This document shows, piece by piece, positions 19,704 to 32,370 of a stretch of 64,000 bases of DNA. Position numbers and translations under genes: made by a program. The stretch is taken from positions 40,094 to 104,093 of the forward strand of contig JABLUY010000129.1 in assembly GCA_013306675.1 (NCBI GenBank), given 5' to 3'. The notes beneath the pieces were generated by a model that saw only the letters and a program-made list of their open reading frames with translations, ran no database searches and was not told where the DNA came from. The DNA comes from Thraustochytrium sp. TN22 (taxonomy: Eukaryota; Sar; Bigyra; Thraustochytrida; Thraustochytriidae). Positions within the stretch are counted from its first letter, which is position 1, and the number at the start of each line of letters is the position of its first letter.

Positions 19704-21156
19704 GGTGCAGTGTAGCGGTCTGCAGGCGTAGGCTAGGAGCTCGAGAGACGCGGCCCTGGCCGCGCGTGAACCGGCGGCCGGCCGGGCGGGTTCGCGCCCA
19801 GGTCTGTCCGAGCCCGCCGCCGACCGGCCGCCCGGCCGCTCGCCGGGCTCGCCAGCTGCCCGAGAGGGACGGCGCCCGCCGCGCCGGGGTCGCCGCCGCG
19901 CCTGCCGCTCGCGCGCGCCGCCCGTGCAGTCGCCGCCGCGCGCCGACCGCCGACGTCGCCCGCGGATTCGCGTTCTGCGGCGACGCAGCGAGCTACGAGC
20001 ATCCAGCATTCTGCAGTGGCGCACTGCACTGCTGCACTGCGACACTCGCCATCGATGCGTCACTTCCGCCACACTGCTGCGCAGCAACACTGCTTTATGA
20101 TTGCAGCATTGCGCACTGCAGTGGCGCGCTAAAAAAGATTGATGTCAAGCTCGAGTGAGTGGTACAGTGAGCCCCCTTGTCAGTCGCGCTTGACAGTGTG
20201 ACGCCGGTGCTCAGAGGCTCCAGTCACTGCTCCGACTCGGATGCCGTGCAGGCAGGAAGCCAACTACTGCCGGCGCGTTGCAGTGCAGGCAGGCTTTCAG
20301 TCAATGCGGTGCGCGGGGTGGCCCGAGTCATCGGTCGAGAGCTCCTGCTTGAAGCTCGAAGCGTACCTGAGAGTGCAAAAGGCAGCGCAGCTCGCGGAGG
20401 CGCGGAAGGCCGGGCGGCAGATTGGACGCTGATCAAAGGCTTAGGCTTCAACGGTGATCTGTGAAGAGGAGATGAGTCGCTCACGGAATGGTGCGCAAGT
20501 GAAGAAAGCGTGGCGAATGATTTAGACATGTATTTCGCGCGTCTGAGGGACTGGAACGCACAATCTCGAGAGGTGGAACCAACTTTAAAATTGCTTTTCT
20601 TCTGGCCATCACAGCGTCCGGCCTGCCAGGGCGTAGACTGCGTAGCCATCCCTCTCCGTCTTGCACTCCTCCCTCCACTGCCTCCCTCCCTCTTCCTCAC
20701 TGCATCCCAGGCCAGCTGTGAGCTCCTACTTCCTCCAAGCTCAACGTCGGATCTCGCCAGCTCTCTTCAGGTCGCTAGCTAGCTAGCGGGAGAGCGCCAG
20801 CCGTTCACGGCGCCCAGGACGCTACACCGTCAGGTTGCTTTGCTTTTTCTCACACGATCAAGCAGCAAGGAGCGATCCGGTCCCGGCTCGCGCTGCCGAG
20901 CGCTGCCGAGCGCTGCGAGCCCAGCCCAAGTCGTCCAGGTCCGCCAGCGAGCCCGGGTCGTCCTCGTCCTCGCACGGTCATGTCAGGAGGCAGTCAGTCA
21001 GTCAGTCACGGTGGAGCCAAGGCGCCGCGTTCAAATTCGAACGAGCGGCCTCTCGCGCGGCGGCGGCGGCGGCGGCGGCGGCAGCGGCGCGGCGCGCGCG
21101 GCCGGGCGCGGCGGCGCGGGGCAGGGCGGCGGCGCGGGGCCGGGCGGCCGGCCGGC
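19704..21156. other. Divergent intergenic region between bZIP-like and BEACH genes
   Basis: 1.45 kb. The part next to the bZIP gene is very GC-rich; 19980-20160 holds short gcagtggcgc/gcactgc inversions; 20400-20800 is of mixed composition with pyrimidine-rich stretches (about 20640-20720). The segment 20980-21156 is open in the BEACH frame but is Ser/Arg-rich then (GGC)n and is taken as leader. No separate gene is supported. Confidence 0.45.
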
Positions 21157-24100
21157 ATGGCGAGCGGCGGCGGCGGCGGCGGCGGCGGCGGTGGCGATGT
21201 CGGCGATGGCAGCGGCGGCGCGGGCGGCGCGTCAGCGACGGCGGCGGGCGGCGCGCAGGAGCGCGAGCGGCTGGCGGAGGCAGTGCGGCGCGCACGCGAG
21301 GCGCCGCGCGGCGCGGACGGCGCGCTCGAGGCGCTGCGGCGCGCCGCCGTGTCGCCGCAGGGCGTCGAGGCACTGGTCGCGTGGATCCTCGAGGAACCGG
21401 ATACCTGGCGGCGGTGCCTCGCGCTCGAGGCACTGCAGGCGCTGCTGCGCCGCAGCAGCAGGGCGCAGTTTAGCGCTGGCGAGGCCAGCTTTGTGTTTCC
21501 CGATGCCTACGTGCGCTGCTCCCTGGACGCCGCCGATATGCTCTCGGTTCCGCCCATCAAGCTGGGCGGCTTGCGCGGCTACACCTTCTCCGCCTGGGTC
21601 TGGCTCGATGCGCCCGCCACCGAGGCGGACAAGCACCACCAGCGCGTGCTCTACCGCTTTCTGACGACCTCGGGCTACGGCGTCTGGTGCATGATTGACC
21701 TCGAAGCCGGCGTGCTTGAGGTGCGCACGCGCTCGCAAGGTGAGCGCGCCTGGCACCGCGCGCGCTGCCAGCTCGAGCCCGAGGTGCTGCAGGAGCGCCA
21801 GTGGATCCACGTCACCATTTCGCACTCGCAGCCATACCTGGCGAACGCCTTCATCCTGGTATACGTGGACGGCGTGTTGCGCGACGAGCGCCCGCTCGCC
21901 TACCCAAAGCTCGAGGAGCCAGCCACGGAAAACTTCATCGGCCAGGGCCTTGGGGGGCGCTTTGCGAGGCCCACCCTGTTCGAGGGCGTTGCCTCGCAGC
22001 AGCAGGCGCTTGAGCTCTTCGCCGGCTTTGCGCGGACGCGCGTCGCGCTCCCGGACCTGCGCAAACCACGCGAGGTTTTGCTCGACGCCCACATGTACCA
22101 CCACCAGCAGCACCAGCAGTCGCAGCACGGTACACCCCGCGCCACGGAGCCGTCCGGCTCCAGTCCTTCCGCCGACGGCGCTCTACGCAAGCGCTACACG
22201 AGGGCTGGCCAGCTCACGCGCGAGGGCGTGTCGGAGCTTCGCAACAACCTGGCTACCATGGTGAAGCTGGCGCCGCGCGCCGTGGCGCAGGCCGGTATTG
22301 CCGCCTCCTCCGTCGTGGCGTCCTCACCAGGCCGCCTTTCGGACGCCTCGACCGACTCCTTCATGGGCTGGCGCTCCAAGGGCGGCAGCGACGAGGACGG
22401 CGACGGCGACGAGGCGGACGTCCGCCACGAGATCCAGCAGCGCCTCAAGCTGGACCGCATGCACCACTACCACGATCTCCCGGTTGTCTTTCACTACGAC
22501 GCGCGAACGTGCATCGGCGGCGCGCCGGACCACGGGGCGCCAATCTCGCCCAAGCCCCCGGCCCCGGTGGCGGGCAATGCGGACGGTGCAGGAGCGCCGC
22601 CGGACCCTGGGGCGCCAGCCGAGACACCCCCGTCGCCGCTCCTGCCGACCGCGAGCTGGCGCGCAACGCGGTTCAAGGGCGTCCTGGAGACTGTGCACGT
22701 GAGCGGAGTGCGAACCTACGCCGGCGACGGCACGCCTTTCGTGGAGCCGCAGAGCGTGAGCCTGGCGGCCGCTATGGACAGCGGCTCCTTCGGCATGCCC
22801 TCGCGCGGGATGCAGGTCTACGCCCGCTGCCTCGGGCGCGCGGCCGTCGTGGTTGACGGCGAGACGCACTGCTCGCTCGAGGCCGTTGGCGGCGTTTTCC
22901 CGCTGCTCGTGGCACTCCTCGGCCTCGTGCCGCAGGACGTGCGCGAGCAGACGCTCGTGCTTCCACTCGACGATGGCATTGCCCCCAATGTGCCAGGAGA
23001 CGCTCACGTGTTGGCGAAGCTCATCGAGGTGCTGGACGAGGCGCTCTTTGCGCGCGAGTTGTACCGCGAGGACTTTGCGCATGCCGATGGCTTCAACCTC
23101 CTGGCCTGGGTGCTGCAGCAGGTGCCCCGCGACTGGATCACCACAGAGGTCACGGACGCGCTCTGGCACTTTGTACTGCGCGTCGGTGTCGTGGACATTC
23201 GCCTGCGCTGTGAAGGCCTTCTGTATGTACTCTTCGACTACCGTACTTGGGGCGCCACCGACCCGCAGGTCCAGCTACACTGGGTACGACGCATGTGCTC
23301 GTACGTGGAACATCACCCGGTCGAGGCGCGTGTCGCCGTCGGCGTCCAGGGTATTCTGGACCTTTTGGCCCTCGCAGATCATGCGCCGGACGAGCAAACC
23401 GGCACCGGCGTCGGCGAGGCCGCGATGGAGCCACCACCACCACCACCACCGCCGCCGCCCGCAACCAAAGCAGCCCACCTACCCCCGCACGATGATGATG
23501 ATCACGGGTCCGCACATGGGTCCGCGCGACACGCGGAGGCGGAGGAGGATGCGCAAAGCGAGGACCGTGAGGTGTACACGGAGGGCGAGTCCACCGGCGA
23601 CCCGACCATGGACCTTCCCACCGCGTGGATCGCCAAGGGCTGCGTGCACTCGCTCGTGCACCTCGTGGAGGTGCTCGTGCTGGCGCCCGGCTACGACCCC
23701 GGCTCGGCCGTGGCCGCGGCCGCCGCGGTGGCCGGTGCCGCCGCGGCCAACTCGTCCGCCAAGACGATGACCACAGCGCCGGACGAGGACTGGGAGACCG
23801 CAGCGCTGACGCAGGACCCGGGCCCAACGGCCGCGGAGGTGAACGCCATTTTGAACTTCGTCTCGCGCCTGCCCCACGCGTACGCCAGTACGCTGCTTCT
23901 GGAGCTGCTCGACTACACGCTGCTCCCACTGCTGGTCACCTCCCGCGAATGGTCGACGGACGAGGCGGCAGCGGCGCGCGCCACCTATGACGCGCTCCAG
24001 TCCTGTGGCGGTGTTGACTTTGTGTTGGCGCTTGGCTCGCGCGCCAGCGAGACCTCGCTCACGCTGGTCGGCCCGGGCAGCCGTGCGACGCGGGAGAACT

Positions 24101-27100
24101 CGCTCAACTTGTTGGGCCGCTTCGGGCCGCGTCCGCGCGAGCGCCGCGCCACAGTCAAGCCCATTACGGACGCCGAGGACCGCGAGGAGAAGGAGGAAGG
24201 GGCCAAGCAGCGGGCGCTGGACCAAGAGGAGCAGCGCCTGCTTCGGCGTGCGCAGGCGAGGCCGGCGGGCCAGCGCGGCAGGCCCGGTCTGGGGGGCCAG
24301 AAGCGACAGGCCAGCACGGGGAGCCTCTCGCGAGCCGACGAGGAGGGCTCGGACGCGACGCAGCACACGGCGGACCCGACCGAGAAGGCTATCACACGAT
24401 ACGGCCTGCTGTGCTCGGACGACGGCGTACCGCCGCGCACGCGCGCCGCCATGGTCCTCCTGGTGGGGCGCATGATCCAACTGGAGGAGAAGCTTGAGGT
24501 GGCGGCGCTGGTGCGCGAGCAGAGCCGGCCGGACGCTGCCTCGCAGATCATCGAAGTGAACCGTGTGCGGCGCCAGAAGCAGTTCGGCATCGTGCTGCGG
24601 TCCGTCATGCCCATCCCGCACGTGGCGTCCTTCCGCCTGGACGAGAGCGAGGTGTACAAGGTGAGCCGCGAGGCCAAGGCTAGCGTGCTCGATGCCGTGG
24701 TCTCGGTCATTATGGGCTGCGCCGCGCAGCGCGAGGGCGTGGACGACTTCGTGCCGCACGACGACTCCATGGAGCTCGCGGTGCCGGACGCGATTCCGGT
24801 GCTCGGCGGCATGCTGGCGGCGCTGAGCAAGGCGGACGACGCCACCAAGGCCATCGCGGCGCGCGAGATCTTGCTCAAGCTGAGTCTCGTCATGAAGGCG
24901 AGCTACGCGGCGCGCGAGCAGGTCACTTCGCTGCCGCGCTGGCAAACCTGGCTGCTACCGGTGATGCTGCTGCAGGACAAGTCCCTCAATCGCGAGGACG
25001 ACAACAGCGCCGACTACCTTCTCGCGGAGGTGGCCACCGACCTGCTGTGCACGCTCATGGAGCACGAGACGCAGCGGCAGGACGACAGCAAGGCAGAGGC
25101 GCGAAAGCTGAACCGCGGCCAGAGCGGGTGGGGCTCATGGCAGGGCCTGGCAGAGAGCGCGCTGCGCATTCTCAAAGAGAAGGAGCGCAGCCTCATCGCG
25201 GGCGACCTGGCGCGCGCCAAGGAGGACCCCGAGTCCCGCCAGCTCATCCCGGAGTACAACGCCGTGGCGGAGCTGCGCGCCACGGAGAAGACCGCCCGCG
25301 TGCTGCGGCAGACGCTGGAGCGTGTTTGGGAGCGCCTCGTCATCCGCCTCCAGGCCGGCGGCCTGCACGCGGACGCCGTGCGCAACTTCACCTACACCAT
25401 CGCCATGTCTGAGGAGGTGCTGCTGGCCGGCCTGAACGCGCTGCGCTTGCACCCGCTGAGCGCGGGTGGCATCATCGCCTCCTCCTCGGCCCTTACATTT
25501 TTGGGTGCCTCGGCCGACGGCGCGCCGCTGGCCTGCGGCGCCAAGTGCGTCATCGACAGCCGCTCCGACACCAAGTGGGTCGATGTGGCGGCCGACGCTG
25601 GCGTCGACGCGGGCGCCAATGCCGACGAACCGCCGCTCACTCAGTCCTGGCTGCACTACAAGTACCCTAGCTTCGCCTTCTTGGAGCCCTCGCAGCGGCT
25701 GGCAGCCACGCGCCACCGCGTCGTCTTTTACAGCGTGCGCTCCGCCTTTGACATGGCCGAGCTAGACCCGTCCGGCTGGACGCTCTTCGGGCGCAACGTG
25801 GCGCTGGGGCCGGGCGAGCAGGGCGGCTGGACCGTGCTGGACCGCCGCAGCGGCGTCCGCTTTGCCAACCGCTACCAGCAGCTCAACTGTTGGGTCGAGC
25901 ATACGGGCTTCTTCGAGGAGTACAAGATTGTCTTTGACCCGCCCGTGCGCCGCGGCCGCGTCGTGCGTCAGCACGACGGCCGCAAGGTCTTTGCCAAGCT
26001 CTGCGTGGGCGAGGTCTCCTTTTTCGAGTGTGACGTGCAGGACTGGCACCGGGACCGAGGCGCAACCTGCCTGCCGGCGGCCGAGGCGCACCTGCAGGAG
26101 CAGGCGCTGGTCCGTGCTGCCACGGCGGAGAACGGGGGCGAGCTCCTGCGGTTCTCGCGTCTCGCGCTGCAGACCATCCAGTTCATCCGCTCCGGCAGCG
26201 CGCACGGTAGCTCGCCGCGGCTCAACCGCCGCCAGTATCAACAGTCGGACGAGACCGAGGCCAAGGCGCAGGTACGCGACATGCCGAAGCGCGCCTCGTT
26301 GCGCTGCCTGGGACACTTTCTGCGCAATGCCGCGCTGCTGCCGCTCGACATCGTGGAGGGCGCCATCTCGCTGCTGCGCTCCTTTCTGGCGGACGACTTG
26401 GCCACCGAGTCGCCGGCGAACCGTACGCTCATCCTCATCCTCGTCCACTCGCTGCACCACGGGCTCTGCCATGTGCACGTCATGCTGAACCAGCGGGCGA
26501 CGGGTGGCGAGGACGACGCGGCGAGCGCCGAGACGGGCGCCAAGCTCGACGCGCTCTTCGCGCTGCTCGCTTCGGCCGTCTCGGCGCACTCGGGCCGCCT
26601 ACTGCCCGGGTCGCACGGCAAGATGGCCTTCGAGCTGCAGAGCCTTGACGATTTTTTGCGCGCCTGGGACAACGAGTGGTCCAAGGAAGTGCACGAGGCA
26701 CTGCAGCGCGAGCTGGAGGCCGAGGCGCTCCACCGGCACACCTCGTTCCGCGTGGAGCGTAGCTCCAGCACCGCCATGGCGCGGCGCGCCAACCCCGTCG
26801 AGGTGGCGGCCTACGGCGCGGGCCGCGCGCAGCGGCCCGTCGGCCTCCCGCGCAACACCAAGAAGCGCCTGCGCTCCATGGAGCGCCAGGAGGACGAGCG
26901 CATCTACGCAATTCAAATCGCGCGCAACGCCAACACGCTCCGCGCCGAGGGCCACTGGCGGAAGCTGGCGGAGCGCTTCGTCACGGAGCAGACGGCCCTG
27001 CGCGGGCTCGCCTCGGAGCCGCGCCACTGCCTCTACCGCTTGAGCCCCTTCGTGGAGCCCAATCTCCGCGTGCGCACGCGCCTGCTGCGCCACCCGGCTG

Positions 27101-27903
27101 GCGACCCGCACTTTGGCGCCGCCTCGGGCGTGAAGGACCGCATCAAGCGCCAGAACGCCAAGCAGGCTGAGCTTGTGCCCGAGGACCACCTCGGGCACGC
27201 GGCGGCACACGCTGCCAATGCTGCGGCCTCCTCGTCAGACGCCGGCAACCACGGTGCCAGCGACCTGCTGGAGCTGGAGGCTTCGGCGGAGGAGGCGGGC
27301 GCCAGCGGCGACGGCACAGAGGAGGGCGCGCTGGCCGCCGCGGACTCGGTGGCGCAGCCGCCGCCGCCGGGGGTCGCCCACATGGAGGCCCGCATGGAGT
27401 CATCCGAGAGCGCGGGCTCGGACGTGCTGGCGGCTGCCGCGGCGCTCTCATGGGAGAACATCGGCGCCGAGCTGTCAAAGCAGATTAACATCACGAACCA
27501 GTCGCTTATGACGCGGCACGAGGACGAGGATGACCAAGCAGATGCACGCAGCACTGGTGCCACGTCCGATCCGGGGCGCGGGCCGTCGCCGTCGCTCGCC
27601 GAGGCCGGCATCGCAGCAGAGAGCCGGCCCAAGGCGCTCATGCAGGCCTCTGCTTCGGCACCAGGCCCGGGCGTCAGTGTGTCGTCTCTGGCCTCGGGAG
27701 GCGAAGGCGGGGACGACCACGAGGATGTGGATGCCGAGGGATCAGAGGATGCCGCGGGTGGCAGCGAGGACGAGGAGCTTGCGCCGCCGCCGCCGCCGCC
27801 GCCGGAGGTGATGACCCTGGGCCAGCGCGCTGTCTTGGCCAAGGCCAAGCGGCCGCCCTCGGTGGTGACGGCTGTCCTGGATCAGCAGCGCGCGAGGGGC
27901 GAA

Positions 27904-27937
<34 letters not shown>

Positions 27938-30900
27938 GCGCGGTGGGCGCCGACGCCTCTGTTGGGTTGAACGCGGACGCGGAGATCGCATCGCCGCCCC
28001 TGCTGACTTCGGGCTCGCAGCAACGGCTGGACTCGACTGTGCTGGAGGAGGGCGGGGCTTTGGGGAGCGACCCGTTTTCCGGGCGCTCACAGAGCACGGC
28101 CCGGTCGGTGCGCGCGACGCCGTCGACGCCGTCGACCCCGGCGTCGATCGAGCAGCGGCGCAAGATGACCCTCGAGGAGTGGGTGGGACGCAACCCGGAC
28201 GCGACGCGAGGAGAGAGCAAGGAGCCGTGGCCGCAACCGTCCGAGGTGGTGTACTCGGCGTCCCGATGCTGGTGGATTCGGCCCGAGTTTGACGTGCCAG
28301 GCCGACTGATTGTGTCGCAGGAGGCGATCTACTTCGACCCCGACCCGCCGGATGCCGCGGAGCTCTACGTGATGCGCGCGCGCGACGCCGAGGAGGAGGA
28401 CCATCTAGCGCTCAAGGACCGGGAGCTGGAGCTGGCAGGCATGAAGCGCTGCGAGGAGGAGCTGCCGCGGGCGATGCTGGAGGCTCAGGTGGCAGCGCGG
28501 AGCAGGTTGCAGCTTCGCAAGCGCAAGCAACGCGGGCGCAAGGTTTGGCGGCTGCGCGACCTGGACAGCATTTTGATGCGGCGCTTCAAGATGCGCGACA
28601 GCGCGTTGGAGATCTTCGTGCGCGGCCAGGTGAACGAGTCGTTCTTCTTCAACTTTGCGGCGCGGTACTCGTGCTCGCCGTTCGAGGCGGAGGACGGGGA
28701 GCCGGACGTGCACGAGAAGAAACTGCATGAGGGCACCAAGGAGCGGCAGAACGTGATGCAGAACTTGTGGTCGGCGCTGCCGGGCGATGTGCGGCGGCGG
28801 TCGCAGCGACCAGGCGAGTCGGTGCGGCGGCTCGTCGCGCAGTGCACGGAGGCCTGGCAGCGGCGCGAGTTGTCGAACTTCGAGTACCTGATCCGGCTCA
28901 ACAGTCTGGCGGGCCGCTCCATCAACGACCTGACGCAGTACCCGGTGTTCCCGTGGGTGCTGGCCGACTACGAGTCCGAGGAACTGGACTTGCAGAACCC
29001 GAGCGCCTTCCGTGATCTGAGCAAGCCCATGGGCGCGCTGACGGAGGACCGGCTGGTGGAGGCTCGCGAGCGGTACGCGACCTTTGACGACCCGAACACG
29101 CCCAAGTTTCACTACGGGTCGCACTACTCAACGATGGCGGGCGTGGTGCTGTACTACCTGGTGCGACTGGAGCCCTTTAGCTCGCTGCACATCTCGATGC
29201 AGGACGGGCACTTTGACATCCCTGACCGGCTCTTCGGCTCGGTGCCGGGCACCTGGCGCATGTGCACAACAGCCATGTCGGAGGTGAAGGAGCTGACGCC
29301 GGAGTTCTATTGCATGCCGGAGTTTCTCATGAACCACAACCGGTACGATCTGGGCACGCTGCAGGACGGCACGGCGGTGGGCGACGTGGAGCTGCCGCCG
29401 TGGGCGCGCGGGTCGGCGTACCGATTCGTGACGCAGATGCGGCTGGCGCTGGAGAGCGAGCACGTTTCGCGCAACCTGCACCAGTGGATCGACCTGATCT
29501 TTGGGCACAAGGCGCGCCTGCCAGACGCGATCGACGCGGACAATGTCTTCTATTACCTCACGTATCCAGGCGCGGTGAACATCGACTCGATCGACGACCC
29601 GGCGATGCGCCTGGCGACGGAGCTTCAGATCAAGCACTTCGGCCAGTGCCCGGAGCAGATCTTCACGCGCGCGCACCCGACGCGCGGCGACCCGGTGCGG
29701 CCGCCCTTCCCGCTGGGTGTCATTTTGGCCGGCACCTTTGACTCGGACCGCTTCAACCGCGATGGCGTCAACACGTGCTGCGTGAACGCGGACGGCGGCG
29801 CGGTTCGCGTCGCGCGGCTGCTGGACGGCCGCGTCATGGTGGTGCATGCAAATGGCGACATGTGCGGCTACGTGTGGGGCCGCTCGGACCTGGTCGCACG
29901 CCGCGACAGCGAGTCCACAGACGTGGACGACGACGAGTCTGGCGGCGACGGGGAGAGCCGTGGTGGCTCGCCGCGGCACCCGCTGCTGGTCTTGCTTCCG
30001 GCGCCGGAGTCCTTTGAGGGCCAGTCGGAGGCGGCCAAGGAGCTGCACTGCCCGCCGATTCACCGCCTGCCGGTGACGTCTGTGCGGCGGCAGCTGCGAT
30101 GCACGGCGGCCGGGGAGACGAGCGCGGGTGGCGAGGGCGCGGACGCGAGCGCGCAGGCGGTCGTGGTGGCGGCGCGATCGGACGGGCGCATCCTCGCGCA
30201 CGCGGGCCAGGGGATTGGTGCTGTGGAGGTTTACTTTGTGGACACGGAGTCCGGATACTTTCGCGCGTGGAGCTCGACCGTCTTCGCGCACGTGGACGAC
30301 GTGACGGCGCTCGCCATCAGCGGGCTGGCCATGGCGAGCGGCGCCCAGGACGGCTCGCTGCGCGTATGGGAGCTGCGCGAGGCGCCCAACATGGTCAACC
30401 TGGAGACATGGGGCGTGGCGAGCTCGCCGCGCCTCACGCTGTCGGGTCACACCGGCGCGCTGCGCACGGTGGCTGTCTCGGAGCGCCAGCACCTGGTGGT
30501 CTCTGCGTCCGCGACGCGCTGCCTTGTGCACTCGCTGCACAACGGGCGGCTGCTGGGCAGTTGCGCGCAGGCGGGCCGCGAGGGCGTGCGGCTCGCGCGC
30601 GTCTCGGACGTGTCGGCGCGCATCGTGCTCTTTGCCGAGAGCACCTCTATGCTGTACCTGTACTCGTCGACGCGCGTGGGCGACCCGCTTGCCGTGGTGG
30701 CCACGGGTGGGCCGGTGCGCGACCTGATCTTCACGACGCAGAACCTGGGCGTGCGCGCGGCGGAGCTCGTGCTCACGGTGGGCGAGGCTATGGCGGTCGT
30801 GGCGCGGTCCTGCGACGACGACCTGCGGACGAAGGGCGTCTTTGACGTCTGGCCAGAGGTCGAGACGCCCCGCGCGCTTGCGACGCTTGCGCTCGACGCC

Positions 30901-31176
30901 ACGGAGGAAGCGCTCATCGTGGGCGCCGTGGACGGCTCGCTGTGCCTGCTGCCGATGCCTAACTTCATCTCTTCCGGACCGGATGTCAAGATCGCCGTCG
31001 TTGGCACCATGGACGTGAACGCCAAGATCCAGCAGGCCAAGAACGCCGTCTTGACCAAGATTGACTCTGCGCGCGTCCTTGCGACGGCGCGCGGCGTTGC
31101 TACCGAGGCCGCGGGCGTGGCCACCAAGCTCGGCAAGGGTTTCCTCTCGGTCTTTGGTGGTGGCGGCAGGGGATGA
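21157..31176 (+). CDS. Neurobeachin/LRBA-type BEACH-WD40 protein
   Basis: 3,339 residues in a single exon from the ATG at 21157 (MASG, then poly-Gly); an in-frame Met at 20980 is possible. Order seen: a ConA-like lectin fold near residues 135-290 (YTFSAWVWLDA, WIHVTISHSQP, AFILVYVDGVL); long helical repeats; a discoidin-like segment near 1444-1604 (DPSGWTLFGRN, GGWTVLDRRSGV); acidic, low-complexity linkers; a PH-BEACH domain near 2362-2511 (RLIVSQEAIYF, FFFNFAARY); a BEACH domain near 2531-2848 (NFEYLIRLNSLAGRS, YPVFPWVLADYESE, FHYGSHYSTMAGVV, PEFYCMPEFLMN, IDLIFGHKARLP); and WD40 repeats to about 3280 (SGHTGALRTVAVS). BEACH proteins of this class are large cytosolic scaffolds for membrane traffic. 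The family is certain; the precise class and partners are not. Confidence 0.93.
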
Positions 31177-31644
31177 TGCGATTTTGAACGGGCAAAGGGG
31201 AAGGCGACAAAGACGTGTGTCTTCTAGAGTAGCTCAGAGAGGCTGATGCGTACGATTGGGCGAGTGGGCGGACGCAGAGTCCGAGCTGTGACATAGAAGC
31301 GAAAACCTGACTGCCCCTGACAGGGAGGGGGGAGGGGGTTGGCGAGGCTTCGATGAGAGAGCGCAAGGCCTGACTTTATGCGTGCTCTTCGCCGTGCGCA
31401 AGTATTTTGTCTTTCTCTCTTCTTCTGATAAGTTGCTTCCTCTCTTTCGTTCTCTCCAACTCTACGGGCATGACTCTTTTTGGGAGAGAGCCGGGGGGAG
31501 GTTGGGTGGCTTAGGTGAGGGATTCGGATTTGAGGGGTGAATGGGTGGAGATGGCTCGGCGGTTCCCTTCCGCGCGTGGCATGCGTCCCCAGGCGCACAC
31601 AGGGTAGGCAGGCAGGCAGGTAGGCTCTGTATCCTGTATCCTTC
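31177..31644. other. Convergent 3' intergenic region, pyrimidine/purine-skewed
   Basis: Lies between the ends of the BEACH (+) and HMG-box (-) genes. It is less GC-rich, with gag/ggg-rich and tctctttc-rich stretches (31320-31340, 31410-31470) and a short ggcaggcaggcaggtaggc run at about 31605-31622. No coding signal. Confidence 0.5.
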
Positions 31645-32370
31645 TTAGTACTGGTGGTGCTGGCCGTGCACGTCCTTGTCGAGCAACTCCATGTTGACGT
31701 ATTGGTGCGGCTGATGGTGGTGCTGCTGCATGGGCGGCGCGTAGTGGGGCTGGGCCTGCGGCTGCTCCTTGCGCTCCTTGATCTCCTTGAAGGCCTTGGT
31801 GTCGCGGGTGAACTTGGCCTTGAGGTCGTTGTAGTAGTTGACGTACTTGGTCTTCTCCTCCTCGTGCACGTCCTCGCGCCAAATGGCGGCGGCGACACGC
31901 GTGATGTCCTTGAGCAGGACGTCGGGCAGGTGCTGCTTGATGAAGGGCACCATGCGGTTGCGCGCGTCGTCCATGAAGAGGAAGTAGGTGGTCTTGGGCT
32001 TCCTGCGCGCGCGAGCAGAGTTGCAGAGGTTACAGATGTTAGCTGGACTGCAAGACGTACCAAGCCGAGCGAGTTCGTGCGGCACTTACTTGGGCGCGTT
32101 GGGGTCCTTGCGGTTGCGGCGGCGCTTCTTACCGACGGCGTCGGCCTCCTCCATGTTCATCTTGACCTTGACGTTGTCGGGAGGCTGCAGGCCAATCTCC
32201 TCGTGCGCGCGGACGTTGTACTTGTGCACGAGCATCTCCATCTCGTTGAAGAAGTCCGCCATGAGCTTGCCCGTCTGCGGCTGCGGCGGCGGCGCCACGT
32301 TCACGGGCGGCTGCACCTGCTGCTGCGGGATGAGCGCACTCATCTGGTTCATCTGCGGCACGTAGCTCAT
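31645..32370 (-). CDS. HMG-box DNA-binding protein
   Basis: Two exons, 32370-32090 and 32002-31645, give 212 residues. Seen: a Gln/Pro-rich N-terminus; a helical segment KLMADFFNEMEMLVHKYNV near 36-54; a basic patch KKRRRNRKDPNAP; then an HMG box formed across the splice (DPNAPKKPKTTYFLFMDDAR, VAAAIWREDVHEEEKTKY, YYNDLKAKF) at about residues 89-155. The C-terminus is Gln/His-rich (PHYAPPMQQHHHQPHQY). HMG-box proteins of this kind bend DNA and act in chromatin or transcription. The splice junction restores the family's DPNAPKKP motif exactly, which supports both the intron and the call. The open frame continues upstream of the Met into a Gln-rich run starting just after a possible acceptor at 32437, so an extra 5' exon is possible. 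Confidence 0.88.
32003..32089 (-). other. Intron within the HMG-box codon run
   Basis: On the minus strand the donor is CCCAA/GTAAGTG and the acceptor is GCGCGCGCAG/GAAGCCC. The 87-bp intron interrupts the Lys codon in NAPKKPK (phase 2). Splicing produces the canonical HMG-box entry; reading through gives a stop at the donor. Confidence 0.9.
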
